Shown: positions 23,502 to 33,449, counted from the stretch's first letter. The stretch: DNA of 64,000 nucleotides from Bettongia penicillata ogilbyi (GCA_023548195.1 JAJHZJ010000419.1:3240273-3304272); one strand, 5' to 3'. A program made the numbers and translations. The notes: generated from the letters alone by a model not told the origin.

Positions 23502-24170
23502 CCATGAAAGATGATGTCTAGGCTCTCTTTTTGATCATGGCTTTCAGGTAGCCCCATAATTTTTAAATTGTCTCTCCTGGATCTATTTTCCAGGTCAGTT
23601 GTTTTTCCAATGAGATATTTCACATTCTCTTCCATTTTTTTCATTCTTTTGGTTTTGTTTTATGATTTCTTGGTTTCTCATAAAGTCATTAGGCTCCATC
23701 TGTTCCATTCTAATCTTAAGAGAACTATTTTCTTCAGTGAGCTTTTGAAGCTCTTTTCCCATTTGGCTAATTCTGCTTTTGAAAGCATTCTTCTCCTCAT
23801 TGGCTTTTTGAACCTCTTTTGCCAGCTGAGTGAGCCTATTTTTCAAGGTGTTATTTTCTTCAGCATTTTTTTGGGTCTCCTCTACCAAGGTATTGACCCC
23901 TTTTTCATGCTTTTCTTGCATCTCTCTCATTTGTCTTCCCAGTTTTTCCTCCACCTGTCTAACTTGATTTTCAAAATCCTTTGTGAGCTCTTCCATGGCC
24001 TGAGCCCACCAGACATCCACCTCGGATGTCTGGGGTACAGAGGCCCCGACCTCCACATCTTTCCCTGATGGTAAGAATTGTTCCTCATCATCAGAATTGA
24101 AAGGCAGGAACATCTGTCCCCCATCAAAGTAGCTTTCTATGGTCTTATTTTTCTTCTCTTTTCTGGGCAC
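23502..24170 (-). pseudogene. L1/HAL1 ORF1, 3'-truncated, one frameshift
   Basis: From ATG at 24170 a 191-codon frame encodes a basic N-terminus (MPRKEKKNKTIESYFDGG), an acidic linker, and a long heptad coiled coil (about residues 60-160: QVRQVEEKLG, EENNTLKNRL, LTEENSSLKIRMEQ). A one-base gain in the T-run near 23635-23641 shifts the frame. The following RRM-like start (NLKIMGLPESHDQ) is read in the next frame (23644 down) until it runs into antisense LTR at 23501. Well preserved compared with copies 1 and 2, so relatively young. Confidence 0.85.
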
Positions 24171-24908
24171 TTTCCCAGCCAGTTACTTGACTTCTGAGAT
24201 TCCTGTCCACCCCCGCCTAGATCCACCCAGCTAGTGCTTGGGGCCTGAGATTCAAATGCTGCTCCCCAGCCTCAGGGCTTTCCACGGCAGGCGCAGCTGC
24301 TATTCAATGTGCGCTTAAGTTCTGGTGCTCAGGTCAGGGCAGGCCTGCCTCTCAGGCTCAGTTCCCTCAGGGGGTTTATGCAGAGACCTTCAGCAATGGA
24401 GCAGGTGGGGGCAGGGCTGTCTCCCAGGCTCAGTTCCCTCAGGGGCTTTATGCAGAGACCTTCAGTAATGGAGCTTCTGTCTGCTCGGGGAGTCCTGGGC
24501 CACTGCCGCTGCCTCTGCTGCTGCCTCCCAAAGGGGCCCAAGTCACGGAGACACCCCACTCCCATCTCGGCCAGCCCAGAAGTCTCTCTCACTGACCTGT
24601 AGTGTCTGTGGGTGGAGGGACCTTCGCAGCCGCTGGAGATTCCGTCCCTGAAGCGTGCTCGGATCTGCTCCTCTGGGGCGGTGGCCAGGGCAGCACAGGG
24701 GTGGACTCCACTGAATGCAGCATGACGGACCCCTGGGGACAGCTCTCCAGGGCTCTCTGGAACAGAAATCTCTTCCACTGCATTGGTGCGCGTTTGCTCT
24801 GCTCCAGAATTTGTGGTGAGTTCTCTTTACAGGAAATTTATGGGCTGTGAATTCGGAGCTAGCATATGTGAGTCTTTCTACTCTGCCATCTTGGCTCCTC
24901 CCCCCCCC
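24171..24908 (-). promoter_or_regulatory. HAL1/L1 5' leader with internal-promoter features
   Basis: A GC- and CpG-richer block of about 740 bases precedes ORF1 copy 4. Its first bases contain GGAGCCAAGATGGC, including AAGATGGC, the YY1 core that in human L1 sets transcription start. It closely matches the leader of copy 3 (32313-32973). Internal promoter activity is inferred from position and motif. Confidence 0.55.
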
Positions 24909-25075
24909 AAACTAATCTGTAAAAACAATTTTTAACATTCGTTCTTTAAAATTTTGCGTTCCAAATTCCCTGTCTTTCCCACCTCTTCCCCTTCATTAAG
25001 AAGTGATTTGATAAAAGTTATACATGTGCAGTCATGCAAAAAATATTTCCATATTAGTCATGAATGGTTGATGTG
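24909..25075 (-). mobile_element. L1 3' UTR fragment
   Basis: AATTTTTAACATTCGTTC, TTCCAAATTCCCTGTC, ATACATGTGCAGTCATGCAA and AATATTTCCATATTAGTCAT are the same reversed L1 3' UTR seen at 9305-9490. It directly abuts the 5' end of HAL1 copy 4. Confidence 0.7.
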
Positions 25076-25559
25076 AGCTTTTCTACCTCAAAAATAGGCA
25101 TATACACAAAATCAGGGCTTGATTTATTCTGTTGGTTGTCTAGATTGAAGAAAGTCATGGAAAAATGTTAATAATGCAGATGAGACTTAAATATGTGGCC
25201 TGTGTTGGGTTTTTTTGTGGAGAGTCAGTTGTTAAACGTTTGCCAACCTACTACTGCAAAGGTTTTCTTATGGCAGGACCAAATCAAATTCTGTTGTAGG
25301 AGAGGTAAAATAGAAACAGCTTGTTCTGCTTGAGAATTTCTATTCTCATGATCCAGCTCTTCCATGCTTTCCATTAATTGTCTCTTAGGCTTGAGTGTTC
25401 TCTGTTCTCACCTCTGTCTCCTGGATTTCTTCAGGACTCAGATCATCTTCCACTTTCTGTAAGAGGATTATCTCTGCTTTCTCTCCTGTCTTTCCTCTGA
25501 GATTATCTTCTCTCCATACTGTATATATCTATGTATAATTTCTTTTTGAAAAAAGGACA

Positions 25560-25690
25560 TTATCTCTACCATTAGAATGTGAGCTCCCATAAGGGCAGCA
25601 TAGTGTTTTGATTTTCTTTGTAGGCTTAGCCCAGAGTCTGGTACATGGTAAGCACTTAATTAAAGTTAATTGACTGCCTTGTTGATTTTC
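25560..25690 (+). mobile_element. L2-type 3' end
   Basis: TTAGAATGTGAGCTCCCATA, GGGCAGCATAGTG, CTGGTACATGGTAAGCACTT and AATTAAAGTTAATTGAC are characteristic. Confidence 0.75.
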
Positions 25691-25752
25691 TTCCATCATA
25701 AGCTTCTAAGGTCTTGAAGAAATTTGAATTCAGCCAGGGTAGCCAAGTAAAT

Positions 25753-25976
25753 GGGCATCTAGGTGCAGAATATAGAACATCCAACCTGGAGTCAGGAATA
25801 TATACTAGCTGTGTGATCCTAGGCAAGTCCCATAACCCTGCTTGCCTCAGTTTCCTCATCTGTAAAATGAATTGGAGAAGGAAATGGCAAACCACTCCAA
25901 CGATCTTTGTCAAGCAAACCCCAAATGGATTCATAAAGAGTTGGACACAACTGAAATGGCTGAATAATAACAGCCA
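25753..25976 (+). mobile_element. tRNA-derived SINE with near-perfect target duplication
   Basis: Nearly full length: a GGGCATCTAGGTGCAG head, TGTGTGATCCTAGGCAAGTC, ATTGGAGAAGGAAATGGCAA, ACCCCAAATGGATTCATAAA and GAGTTGGACACAACTGAAAT. Flanks CCAAGTAAAT (25743-25752) and CCAAATAAAT (25977-25986) differ by one base and mark the insertion. Confidence 0.88.
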
Positions 25977-26039
25977 CCAAATAAATACTTTGGCATCAAA
26001 AACCTTAGAGTTTTAAAAATATTCATTGATAAAACCTGA

Positions 26040-26230
26040 TTCATAAGATGACAGGATTTTGAGATCAAAGCAAGTTTAAAGATTATCTAGTCCAATCATT
26101 TAATTTTACCAATCAGGAAACTGAGAAACAGAGAGATTAAGTGGTTTTCCAAAGATCACACACGAAATAGATTCCAGAGCTTAGCATAACCAGGATTTGA
26201 AAGCAGGTTTTCATATTCCTAGTACGGTGA
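26040..26230 (-). mobile_element. MIR-type SINE
   Basis: TTATCTAGTCCAATCATT, CAGGAAACTGAGAAACAGAG, AAAGATCACACACG and CAGGATTTGAAAGCAGG form a reversed MIR core. Confidence 0.75.
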
Positions 26231-27355
26231 TTTTTTTCCCCATGATATTTTATAGGGTATCTCAAGAATCAAACGAATAGCTTATAATAGCTCAAGCTAC
26301 TAAAATTTTAAACTGCACTAAGATTTTTGGGACATCCTGTTCTGTCTTTTTCTTTAATCAATTAGTGAATTTTAAAAATTAGTCATTGGAAAGCTACTTC
26401 AAGTCATGTTATACCTCAGATTTCATATCAGGACTAGATTTTGATACTGAGTTGCAGAAAATTATAGAGTCTACAGGTTTTTATTCCTATTTATCTGACC
26501 CATGTAGGCATGAAATACCTTCACTGAAAATAGATACTAAGGAAGATAATCAAGACTTTTAAAAAAAGTTTTAAATTGCCTTTTGTTTTCATGTCACAGT
26601 TATTTCTGAGAAAGCTCCCCTGACAATGCTCCAGACTGAACTCTTTGTTGTAACAAAGAAAAATTAAAAAAAAAAAACACTAGATCATCTCTTCATTTGA
26701 CAATATATACATTCTGCACCATCTTTCTGCCCCAAACAGAGAGATGTATAATTTTTTGTTCTTTATATTATCCATTGGTTTTTCATTTGCTCTTTCCTTA
26801 ATGATCCTTTTAATTACAATACTGGAATCATTTACTAAATTGTTCTTTTTTATTGTGTGTTTCATTCTTCTACAGTTCTGCATATCTTCTTATATTTTTC
26901 TAAATTCTTCATACATGAAATTTCTTCTTTTTTAAAAAACTTTTTAAGGAAGATTAACATTTATTTGTATAATAAGGAAAGCAATAAACATCTTGAAAGC
27001 GTTAGAGATGATATGATATGATCCTTTGATATACACTGTATCCTGGAGAGAGCAAAATATAAATATATTTGGACTACTTAACATAGTGTTAGCTGAAAAC
27101 ATAGTGATTGTCCTTAACCATGCCAGGGAGAGAATAAAACATTGTTTCTTAATAATGATGTCACCATCCAGAAAATGTGCTTTCATAATTAAGTTGTCAT
27201 TAGCAATATACTATAATGGACTACAGATTTTTTTCTTATCCCTCACTGATGTCTCCAATCAATTTAGGATGTTGCTTAGGTTGATGAAATTTCTTCTTGC
27301 ACAATAATATTAAAATACATTCTTGTGCCACAGGTTTTTTTAAGAGTCATTCTCT
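26231..27355. other. No recognised feature
   Basis: AT-rich. A minus-strand 80-codon frame (27186-26944) sits upstream of AAATAAATG (minus strand) near 26957-26965 and could be a retropseudogene tail, but I recognise neither protein nor transcript. Confidence 0.35.
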
Positions 27356-27359
27356 AATT

Positions 27360-27530
27360 ATAAGATTATAAACCTAGAAGGAAACTAAGAAGCCACCTAA
27401 TCCAACCCCTTCATTTACAAATGAGGAAACTGACTTGCTCTGATACCTGTAGTATCAGAGACGATATTTGGACCATATTTTCTGACTCTAGAGGCAGTAC
27501 TTCTTTCCATCGAGCCACACTGACTTTGTT
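27360..27530 (-). mobile_element. MIR-type SINE
   Basis: CCACCTAATCCAACCCCTTC, ATTTACAAATGAGGAAACTG and the GACTCTAGAGGCAGTACTTC end are reversed MIR landmarks. Confidence 0.65.
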
Positions 27531-27664
27531 CACATTATTATGGTAATTGTTTTCTAGATGTTGAATCATCTTTGCTTCCCTTATGTGAATATAACTTGAT
27601 TATAGTGAATTTTCTGGACACATTTATGCAGTCTTTTTGTACTGATTATATTTATAATTTGATA

Positions 27665-27710
27665 TACACACAAACTCACACACACACACACATACACACA
27701 CACACTTTTG
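27665..27710 (+). repeat. (CA)n microsatellite
   Basis: CA units with two interruptions. Confidence 0.9.
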
Positions 27711-27895
27711 TTTTTAACCTTTTGCTTCTCTGGTTTTGGTATTAGGACCATTTTGATTTCATAAATAGAATTTGGTAGAGCTTTTTCTTTTTCAATTTTT
27801 GAGAATATTTGTGTCAGAAGTTCTAGCTATTCTTAAAATACCCGATAGAATTTATTCATAAATTCATCTCATCCAGGTTTTTTCATTCTCCCTTT

Positions 27896-28058
27896 GGAAA
27901 TTAGCTTAGTTCTTTGTTTTTTTTTTTTTTTTTTTTTTTTTTTGTGAGTCTAGGTTGTTTAAGATCTTTTTTTTTTTTTTTTTTTTGGAAATTAGCTTAG
28001 TTCTTTGTTTCTTTTTTTCTTTTTTTTTTGTGAGTCTAGGTTGTTTAAGATCTTTTTT
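27896..28058 (+). repeat. Tandem duplication of a 72-91-bp unit with poly-T arms
   Basis: GGAAATTAGCTTAGTTCTTTG, a T-run, then GTGAGTCTAGGTTGTTTAAG and ATCTTTTTT occur twice: 27896-27986 and 27987-28058. The copies differ almost only in T-run length and a few C interruptions. Confidence 0.92.
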
Positions 28059-28094
28059 GCTGAGAAATTTTGGGAATTTTTCAAATCAATTCAA

Positions 28095-28625
28095 GTTAAC
28101 AATTACATATTGATATTGATTAAGTACCTACTATGTGCCAGACATTTTGCTAAGCACTAGGGATACAAAGAATGATGAAAAGATAATCCCTGCCCTCAAA
28201 ACAAGGTACAAAGTTGATGGAAAACACTTTCAGAAGAGACTTTACTAATTGGAGGTATCAGGAAGGTCTTTGCGTGAGATCTGAGCTGAATCTTGAAGGA
28301 TGTCAGGCAAACTAAGAGGTGGGTATGAGGGGGGACCTCCAGGTATGAGGGGGATCAGCTAGCACTTAGGCCAGATAGAGAGAAGTGGAATGTCATGATG
28401 AAGAAACTGCAAAATATCCCCTACTGCTGGAATGTAGAGTGCATGAAAGAGAATAAGGTATTAAGAAGACTGGAAATGTAGGGAGAGAGAAGATGATGAA
28501 AAGTTTTAAGGGACAAAGGAATTTGCATTTAATTTTGGAGGTAGGATGGAACCATTGAAGGTCGTTGAAAGGGAGAGGTGTATGATGTGGTCAGGTCTAT
28601 ATTCTAGGAAAATCCTTGAGTAGAG
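28095..28625 (-). mobile_element. L2 3' region, about 530 bp
   Basis: The reversed terminus (AAGTACCTACTATGTGCCAG, ACTAGGGATACAAAGAATG, CCTGCCCTCAAAACAAGG) is followed by L2 3' body: AGATCTGAGCTGAATCTTGA, GGAACCATTGAAGG and GATGTGGTCAGGTCTATATT. There is no open frame. A 14-base GGTATGAGGGGG(G/A) repeat near 28320-28352 is local. Confidence 0.75.
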
Positions 28626-29084
28626 CATGAAATATACTTATTGGAATGCTCATTTTCAAAAAAAAAACCATTATTTTTCCTTTTCATACCTTTTCTTATT
28701 CATTTTCCCATTTTTTAGGGATTTTCATAATCTAAATTTCCTATCACAAACTTAGTGCTTACACAGCCATTTGGTATTGCCTCTACGTTTTTCAAAGCAT
28801 TTGGGGCTTCTGGAAGACATAAACTTTGCTCTTGCCTCTAACCATCCCATGGATGATGAGATTTTGATTAGTGGATGACAATATGGGATATTTTTACATT
28901 GCATATTCAAGGTCATTCATAAGTGAAATCACTTCTCTGTGTTTATCTCACATCTATAAATAAGGGTTATATTTGATATTGAGATTGACTATTCTCTGCA
29001 AACACACAAGCTTATCTACATCATAATAGAAAGTCATACAGAATATCCAGAAATCATTTTTGTTTTTTCTAAATTTCTAGTACA

Positions 29085-29322
29085 CTAAATAGTTCAGTGG
29101 ATAAAGTGTTGGGCCTGGAGTCAAGAAGACCTGAGTTTAAAAGTGACCGCAGAAACTTATTACCTGTAGGACTCTGGGCAAGTAATATACTCTCTTTGTG
29201 CTTTAATCTATTGCAGAAGGAATGGCAAACCACTCTAATATCTTTCCCAAGAAAACCCCACAACCAGTATGGTCTGTGGAGACCCAAAGAGTTAGACACA
29301 AGCAAATAACAATAATAAAGTA
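29085..29322 (+). mobile_element. tRNA-derived SINE
   Basis: GTTCAGTGGATAAAGTGTTG, GGAGTCAAGAAGACCTGAGT, ACTCTGGGCAAGTAATAT, GGAATGGCAAACCACTCTAA, CCAAGAAAACCCCACAA and GAGTTAGACACAAGCAAAT follow the family order. Confidence 0.85.
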
Positions 29323-29499
29323 TATTAATTTTAAGGAAACCTGATAGAAAATAAATTTCAGTTTTGAAGAATGGACAAAGGGGTCAAAAGTTGTCTTCAT
29401 TTTGTCCCTAGACAATTTATTGATCATCCTTGTTGAAATTTCCATGAGTTGGTTGTCTTGTTAATATCACCATATAAATTTCTCACCCGACTCCACTTT

Positions 29500-29895
29500 T
29501 GACTCTCTTGACTTCACCATCAATCCACAGCTGCCTCCTTATCCTGGCAGTTTCTTCAGTCCCTGTTGCCATCTCACTCTGCAGTATCCTTCTGCCTCTG
29601 TGGCCCCATAAACTCTGCGAAGTTCTTCCGTTATGTCTCCATTATGAGGGAGGGCCTGGGTCATCTACCCTTCATTCCCCTCTGATCAGCTCTGCTTCTG
29701 GCTCTTCAGACTACCTAAGGGTGCCCCCTCACTCCTCCTTTTCAGTTCCCTTTTATTCGTGGTCTTCACCCATTAGGGCATAATCCCTTTGAGTGCTGGG
29801 ACTCTTTTTTGCTTACATTTGTATCCCTAGTGCTTAGCACAGAGCCTAGCATATAGTAAACCTTTGATAAATGCTTGTTGACCAACTGAATGACT
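29500..29895 (+). mobile_element. L2-type / L2-mobilised element 3' end, about 400 bp
   Basis: The segment ends CATTTGTATCCCTAGTGCTT, AGCACAGAGCCTAGCATATA and AAATGCTTGTTGACC. The upstream part (TTCATTCCCCTCTGATCAGC, TCTGCTTCTGGCTC) also occurs in related order at 49290-49360, indicating one repeat family. Confidence 0.7.
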
Positions 29896-30224
29896 TCTTA
29901 ATCTCTAATACTGTGATAGATTTCTGAAAGGCTCGTTGAAATGTTCAGCATTCATAGCTTCCATTAAAAATGCGGTTATAATAGAATACTGAATTATTTT
30001 TATCAGAAAGTTACTTTCTTTTAAGTATACATTTTTAAATGATTTGTTGCCATCTTGTGCTATTTTATATAAAGCTTGGAGTCATTGCATCCCTCTTCCC
30101 TTCAGTAGTATATTCCTTTTTTAACCTATGTGACAGATTTTTTTAAAGCAAACTTTCCTTAAGTATACTTTTCCATTATGTAATGAATGCTTCTTTAAAT
30201 ATGATTTCTGTACTGTTATTATTA

Positions 30225-30500
30225 TATATTATAGACTCATATAGCACTTTAAGGGTTTACAGAGTGCTTTAATATGCATTACCTCATTTAATAATCATAA
30301 TAGTTAGCATTTATATAGGCCTTTTAAGGTTTTGCAGCCTTTAAGGTTGGCAAAAACCTTAACATATTCTGTGAAAATGAAGCCCAGAGAAGTTGTGACT
30401 TGCCAAAAGGGACCTGAAGGTAATAGATGAAGAGTGAATCTGAGAGTAAAACCTAGATCTTCTGACTTAAATCCCATTCTCTTTTTCTATATCTCACCAC
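30225..30500 (-). mobile_element. CORE-type SINE
   Basis: CATATAGCACTTTAAGGG, ACAGAGTGCTTTAATATGCA, TTACCTCATTTAATAAT and TTGTGACTTGCCAAAAGGG show a reversed CORE-SINE. TTAGCATTTATATAGGCC appears internally, suggesting two overlapping copies. Confidence 0.7.
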
Positions 30501-30559
30501 CTTGTAGATTGGATCATGGTGATGGCCCTGTCACTAATTTACTATTGGTGACTTATTAG

Positions 30560-30755
30560 ACTTTGGTCTACAACAGCATGTGAAGACTTCCCCCAGGAAG
30601 AATGGGCAGACGAGAACAATTTGTTCCAATGACCATAAAAGTAGCTGAAGAAGGCACTGTGGAGCACTTAGAAGTGGTCAGGTATTGAAGGCACCAAGGT
30701 CATCCATTGCATCCCAGGCTGTAGCCAGATGTCTTTCCATTTTTGTCTTTCCATT
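30560..30755 (+). mobile_element. SINE with ACAACAAC tail, 5' part (interrupted)
   Basis: GAAGGCACTGTGGAGCACTT, AGAAGTGGTCAGGTATTGAA, GGCACCAAGGTCATCCATTG and ATCCCAGGCTGTAGCCAG form the first part of a SINE. It continues at 33450 (CCATTGGACTTCAATGACTC). The interruption is a family A LTR flanked by the 5-base repeat CCATT (30751-30755 and 33450-33454). Confidence 0.75.
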
Positions 30756-30873
30756 TGTAATGTGAATTAGAAAGTTAAATATATTCCCCACCCATTGATG
30801 GCCTTGCCCATTAAGAGAAGCTTAATTAGGGGAGGCCCACACCTTTTGTTAATTTCTAATGCACTGGTTCTCT
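30756..30873 (+). mobile_element. Family A LTR, copy 3, 5' segment
   Basis: It begins TGTAATGTGAATTAG, immediately after CCATT, and includes GCCCATTAAGAGAAGC and TTGTTAATTTCTAATGCACT. It is cut at 30873 by the HAL1 insertion and resumes at 32993. Confidence 0.82.
30855..30873. repeat. 19-bp target duplication of HAL1 copy 3, left
   Basis: TCTAATGCACTGGTTCTCT, identical to 32974-32992. It belongs to the LTR; the duplicated copy arose at HAL1 insertion. Confidence 0.93.
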
Positions 30874-30999
30874 TGAATGAGAGATAATTTACCCCATTCC
30901 ATTTCACCCTCTCTCCTCCCACTACATTTCTCTCTCACTGTTTACCTTAATTCTTTTAAGATATGATCCTATCCTATTCAATTCACTCTGTGCTCTCTG

Positions 31000-31085
31000 T
31001 CTCTGTGTGTGCGTGCATGTGTGTATGTGTGTGTGCATGTGCACATGTATACATGTGTGTGCATGTGTATGTGTGTGTGTAGTCC
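31000..31085 (-). repeat. CA/TG-rich microsatellite within HAL1 copy 3
   Basis: Interrupted TGTG/CATG units occupy the same spacer position as the TA run of copy 1. Confidence 0.85.
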
Positions 31086-31215
31086 CACCAACTACCCAGA
31101 TACTGAAAAGTTTTAAGAGTTACAAATATTGTCTTTCCATGTAGGAATGTAAACAGTTCACTTTTGGTAAGTCCCTTAAGACTTCTCTTTGCTGTTTGCT
31201 TTTTCATACTTCTTC

Positions 31216-32312
31216 TCATTCTTGTGTTTGAAGGTCAAATTTTCTTTTCAGCTCTGGTCTTTTCATCAAGAATGCTTGAAAGTCCTCTGTTTCATTGAAA
31301 GACCATATATTCCCCTGAAGTATTATACTCAGTTTTGCTGGGTAGGTGATTCTTGGTTTGAGTCCTAATTCCTTTGACTTCTGGAATATCCTATTCCACA
31401 CCCTTTGATCCCTTAATGTAGAGGCTGCTAGATCTTGTGTTATCCTGATTGTATTTCCACAATACTGGAACTGTTTCTTTCTAGTTGCTTGCAATATTTT
31501 CTCCTTGACCTGGGAACTCTGGAATTTGGCCACAATGTTCCTAGGAGTTTCTCTTTTTGGATCTCTTTCAGGCAGTGATGGATTCCTTCAATACTTATTT
31601 TGCCCTCTGGTTCTAGAATCTCAGGGCAGTTTTCCTTGATAATTTCATGAAAGATGATGTCTAGGCTCTTTTTTTGATCATGGCTTTCAGGTAGTCCCAT
31701 ACTTTTTAAATTGTCTCTCCTGGATCTATTTTTCAGGTCAGTTGTTTTTCCAATGAGATATTTCACATTCTCTTCCATTTTTTCATTTTTTTGGTTTTGT
31801 TTGGTGATTTCTTGGTTTCTCATAAAGTCATTAGGCTCCATCTGTTCCATTCTAATCTTGAGAGAACTATTTTCTTCAGTGAGCTTTTGAAGCTCTTTTC
31901 CCATTTGGCTAATTCTGCTTTTGAAACCATTCTTCTCCTCATTGGCCTTTTGAACCTCTTTTGCCAGCTGAGTGAGCCTATTTTTCAAGGTGTTATTTTC
32001 TTCAGCATTTTTTTGGGTCTCCTTTAGCAAGGTATTGACCCATTTTTCATGCTTTTCTTGCATCTCTCTCATTTCTTTTTCCAGTTTTTCCTCCACCTGT
32101 CTAACCTGATTTTCAAAGTTCTTTTTGAGCTCTTCCATGGCCTGAGCCCATTGGATATCTATTTCAGATGTTTGGGGTACAGAGGCCTTGATTTCTGTGT
32201 CTTTCCCTGATGGTAAGCATTGTTCCTTCTCATCAGAAATGAAAGGAGGAAACATCTGTTCACCAAGAAAGTAGCCTTCTATGGTCTTATTTTTCTTCCC
32301 TTTTCTGGGCAT
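31216..32312 (-). pseudogene. L1/HAL1 ORF1, nearly complete, one frameshift
   Basis: The best preserved ORF1 here. The first frame (32312 down) gives a basic N-terminus, an acidic linker, a heptad coiled coil (about residues 60-165: QVRQVEEKLEKEMREMQEK, EENNTLKNRLTQLAKEVQK), then an RRM-like region beginning about residue 195 (NLKSMGLPESHDQ). A single-base shift near 31540-31570 moves the C-terminal domain into the frame 31533-31216. That domain contains QATRKKQFQYCGNTIRITQD, RITYPAKLSI and a C-terminal RPELKRKFD, the usual LINE-1 ORF1p C-terminal features. ORF1p is a trimeric nucleic-acid chaperone. The element has no ORF2 and would have depended on an L1 for mobility. Confidence 0.88.
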
Positions 32313-32973
32313 TTCCCCAGCCAGTTACTTCTGAGATTCCTCTCCACCCCTGCCTAGATCCTCCCAGCTAGTGCTTGGGGTCTGAGATTCAAATGCTGCT
32401 CTTCAGCCTCAGGATTTTCAGCAGGGGGCACGGCTGCTATTCAATGTGAGCTTAAGTTCTGGTGCTCAGGTGGGGGCAGGCCTGCCTCCCAGGCTCATTT
32501 CCCTCAGGGGGTTTATGCAGAGACCTTCAGTAATGGAGCAGAGCTCCTGCCTGCTTGGGGAGTCCGGGGCCTGCTGCTGTCCCTGTCTCCCCCACTGCCT
32601 CCCGAGGGAGCCTGAGTTATGGAGACACCCCGCTCCCCTCTTGGCCAGCCTAGCAGTCTCTCTCACTGACCTGTAGCACCTGTGGGTGGAGGGACCTTCG
32701 CGGCCACCGGAGATTCCATCCCTGAAGCCTGCTCGGATCTGCTCCTCTCTGGGCCACGCGGGCAGGACTGGGCTCGGCTGTCCAGTGCACGATAGACCTT
32801 TGGTGAAGGTTTTTCAGGGCTCTGTGGAATGGAAATCTCCTCCACTGTGTTGCTGCATGACTTCCACTGCTCTAGAATTTGTGGGGAGTTCTTTTTACAA
32901 GAAATTTATGGGTTGTGGGTTCCAGAGCTAGCATATGTGAGTCTTTCTACTCTGCCATCTTGGCTCCTCCCCC
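32313..32973 (-). promoter_or_regulatory. HAL1/L1 5' leader (internal-promoter region)
   Basis: The first 20 bases, GGGGGAGGAGCCAAGATGGC, equal the start of the human L1 5' UTR as I know it, including the YY1-type AAGATGGC core. The rest is GC-rich and does not resemble human L1. It is closely similar to 24171-24908. Confidence 0.6.
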
Positions 32974-32992
32974 TCTAATGCACTGGTTCTCT
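32974..32992. repeat. 19-bp target duplication of HAL1 copy 3, right
   Basis: TCTAATGCACTGGTTCTCT, identical to 30855-30873. Confidence 0.93.
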
Positions 32993-33449
32993 AGGGTTGC
33001 AATGCCCTATGGTTCTAAAAGGTGTATAAATACTCTGAGGTGAAGTTTTACTTTGGGGCTTACTCATTGGAAGTGTTTGTTTGGTTAGATGAGACTCTGG
33101 GTAGCCACTAAGGAACACCCCCCTAACCCTGCTTTGAAAACCCAGGTGTTGGTGCTTCTCTCTTTGGTAACTGTGTATGTATGGTTGGACAGTTGGATCT
33201 GTTTGTTGATCTGTAATGGATGTATTGCTCACAGTCAGACAGTTGGAAGCCGTGTCTGTTGATTATTATTTCTTTGTCTTTTCTCTGAAGTTCAGAGAGC
33301 TAACTTTTCCCCCTAAACTAAGAGAATGATATATGAGCTTAATTAAAGTGATTGTTGACCCCTCAAAAGTTGTCTTTACTTTTAGAAAAGCAGATCTAAG
33401 AACTTGTCTAGCAAGCCCTCCTGTGTATACCAGGGTCCTTGCTGTTATA
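32993..33449 (+). mobile_element. Family A LTR, copy 3, 3' segment
   Basis: It contains TATAAAT at 33025-33031 and ATTAAA at 33342-33347, about 310 bases apart, which places U3, R and U5 and gives plus orientation. It ends CCTTGCTGTTATA before CCATT (33450). With 30756-30873 the uninterrupted LTR is about 575 bases with no internal viral genes. The 5-bp duplication and TG start fit an ERV; five bases is often seen with ERVL-type elements, but the class is not established. Confidence 0.82.

Larger units (their letters stand above)
23502..24908 (-). mobile_element. HAL1-like element, copy 4: intact 5' end, no 3' half
   Basis: The minus-strand 5' end is at 24900-24908 (G-run, then AGGAGCCAAGATGGCAGAG). 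A GC-rich leader runs to 24171, then ORF1 to 23502. The element stops within the RRM-like part of ORF1, with no poly(A), no C-terminal domain and no spacer. LINE copies are usually 5' truncated, so loss of the 3' side is atypical. No convincing target duplication flanks it. Confidence 0.82.
30874..32973 (-). mobile_element. HAL1-like element, copy 3: complete 5' end, 3' truncated, no poly(A)
   Basis: The minus strand starts exactly at 32973 with GGGGGAGGAGCCAAGATGGC. It carries a 660-base leader, ORF1 (32312-31216) and a purine-rich spacer with a CA-type microsatellite, and ends at 30874 in ATTATCTCTCATTCA. In copy 1 the homologous spacer continues for about 700 more bases to an A-rich end, so the 3' end here is missing. 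Perfect 19-bp duplications flank it, so the truncation happened at insertion. The element sits inside an LTR. Confidence 0.9.

Noticed and set aside
24309..24850. Several GC-rich frames on both strands
   Set aside because: They fall in the HAL1 5' leader, which is noncoding. The same frames are not kept in copy 3.
31791..32027. Plus-strand Leu/Phe-rich frame (also 23568-24068)
   Set aside because: Opposite-strand shadow of the HAL1 ORF1 coiled coil.
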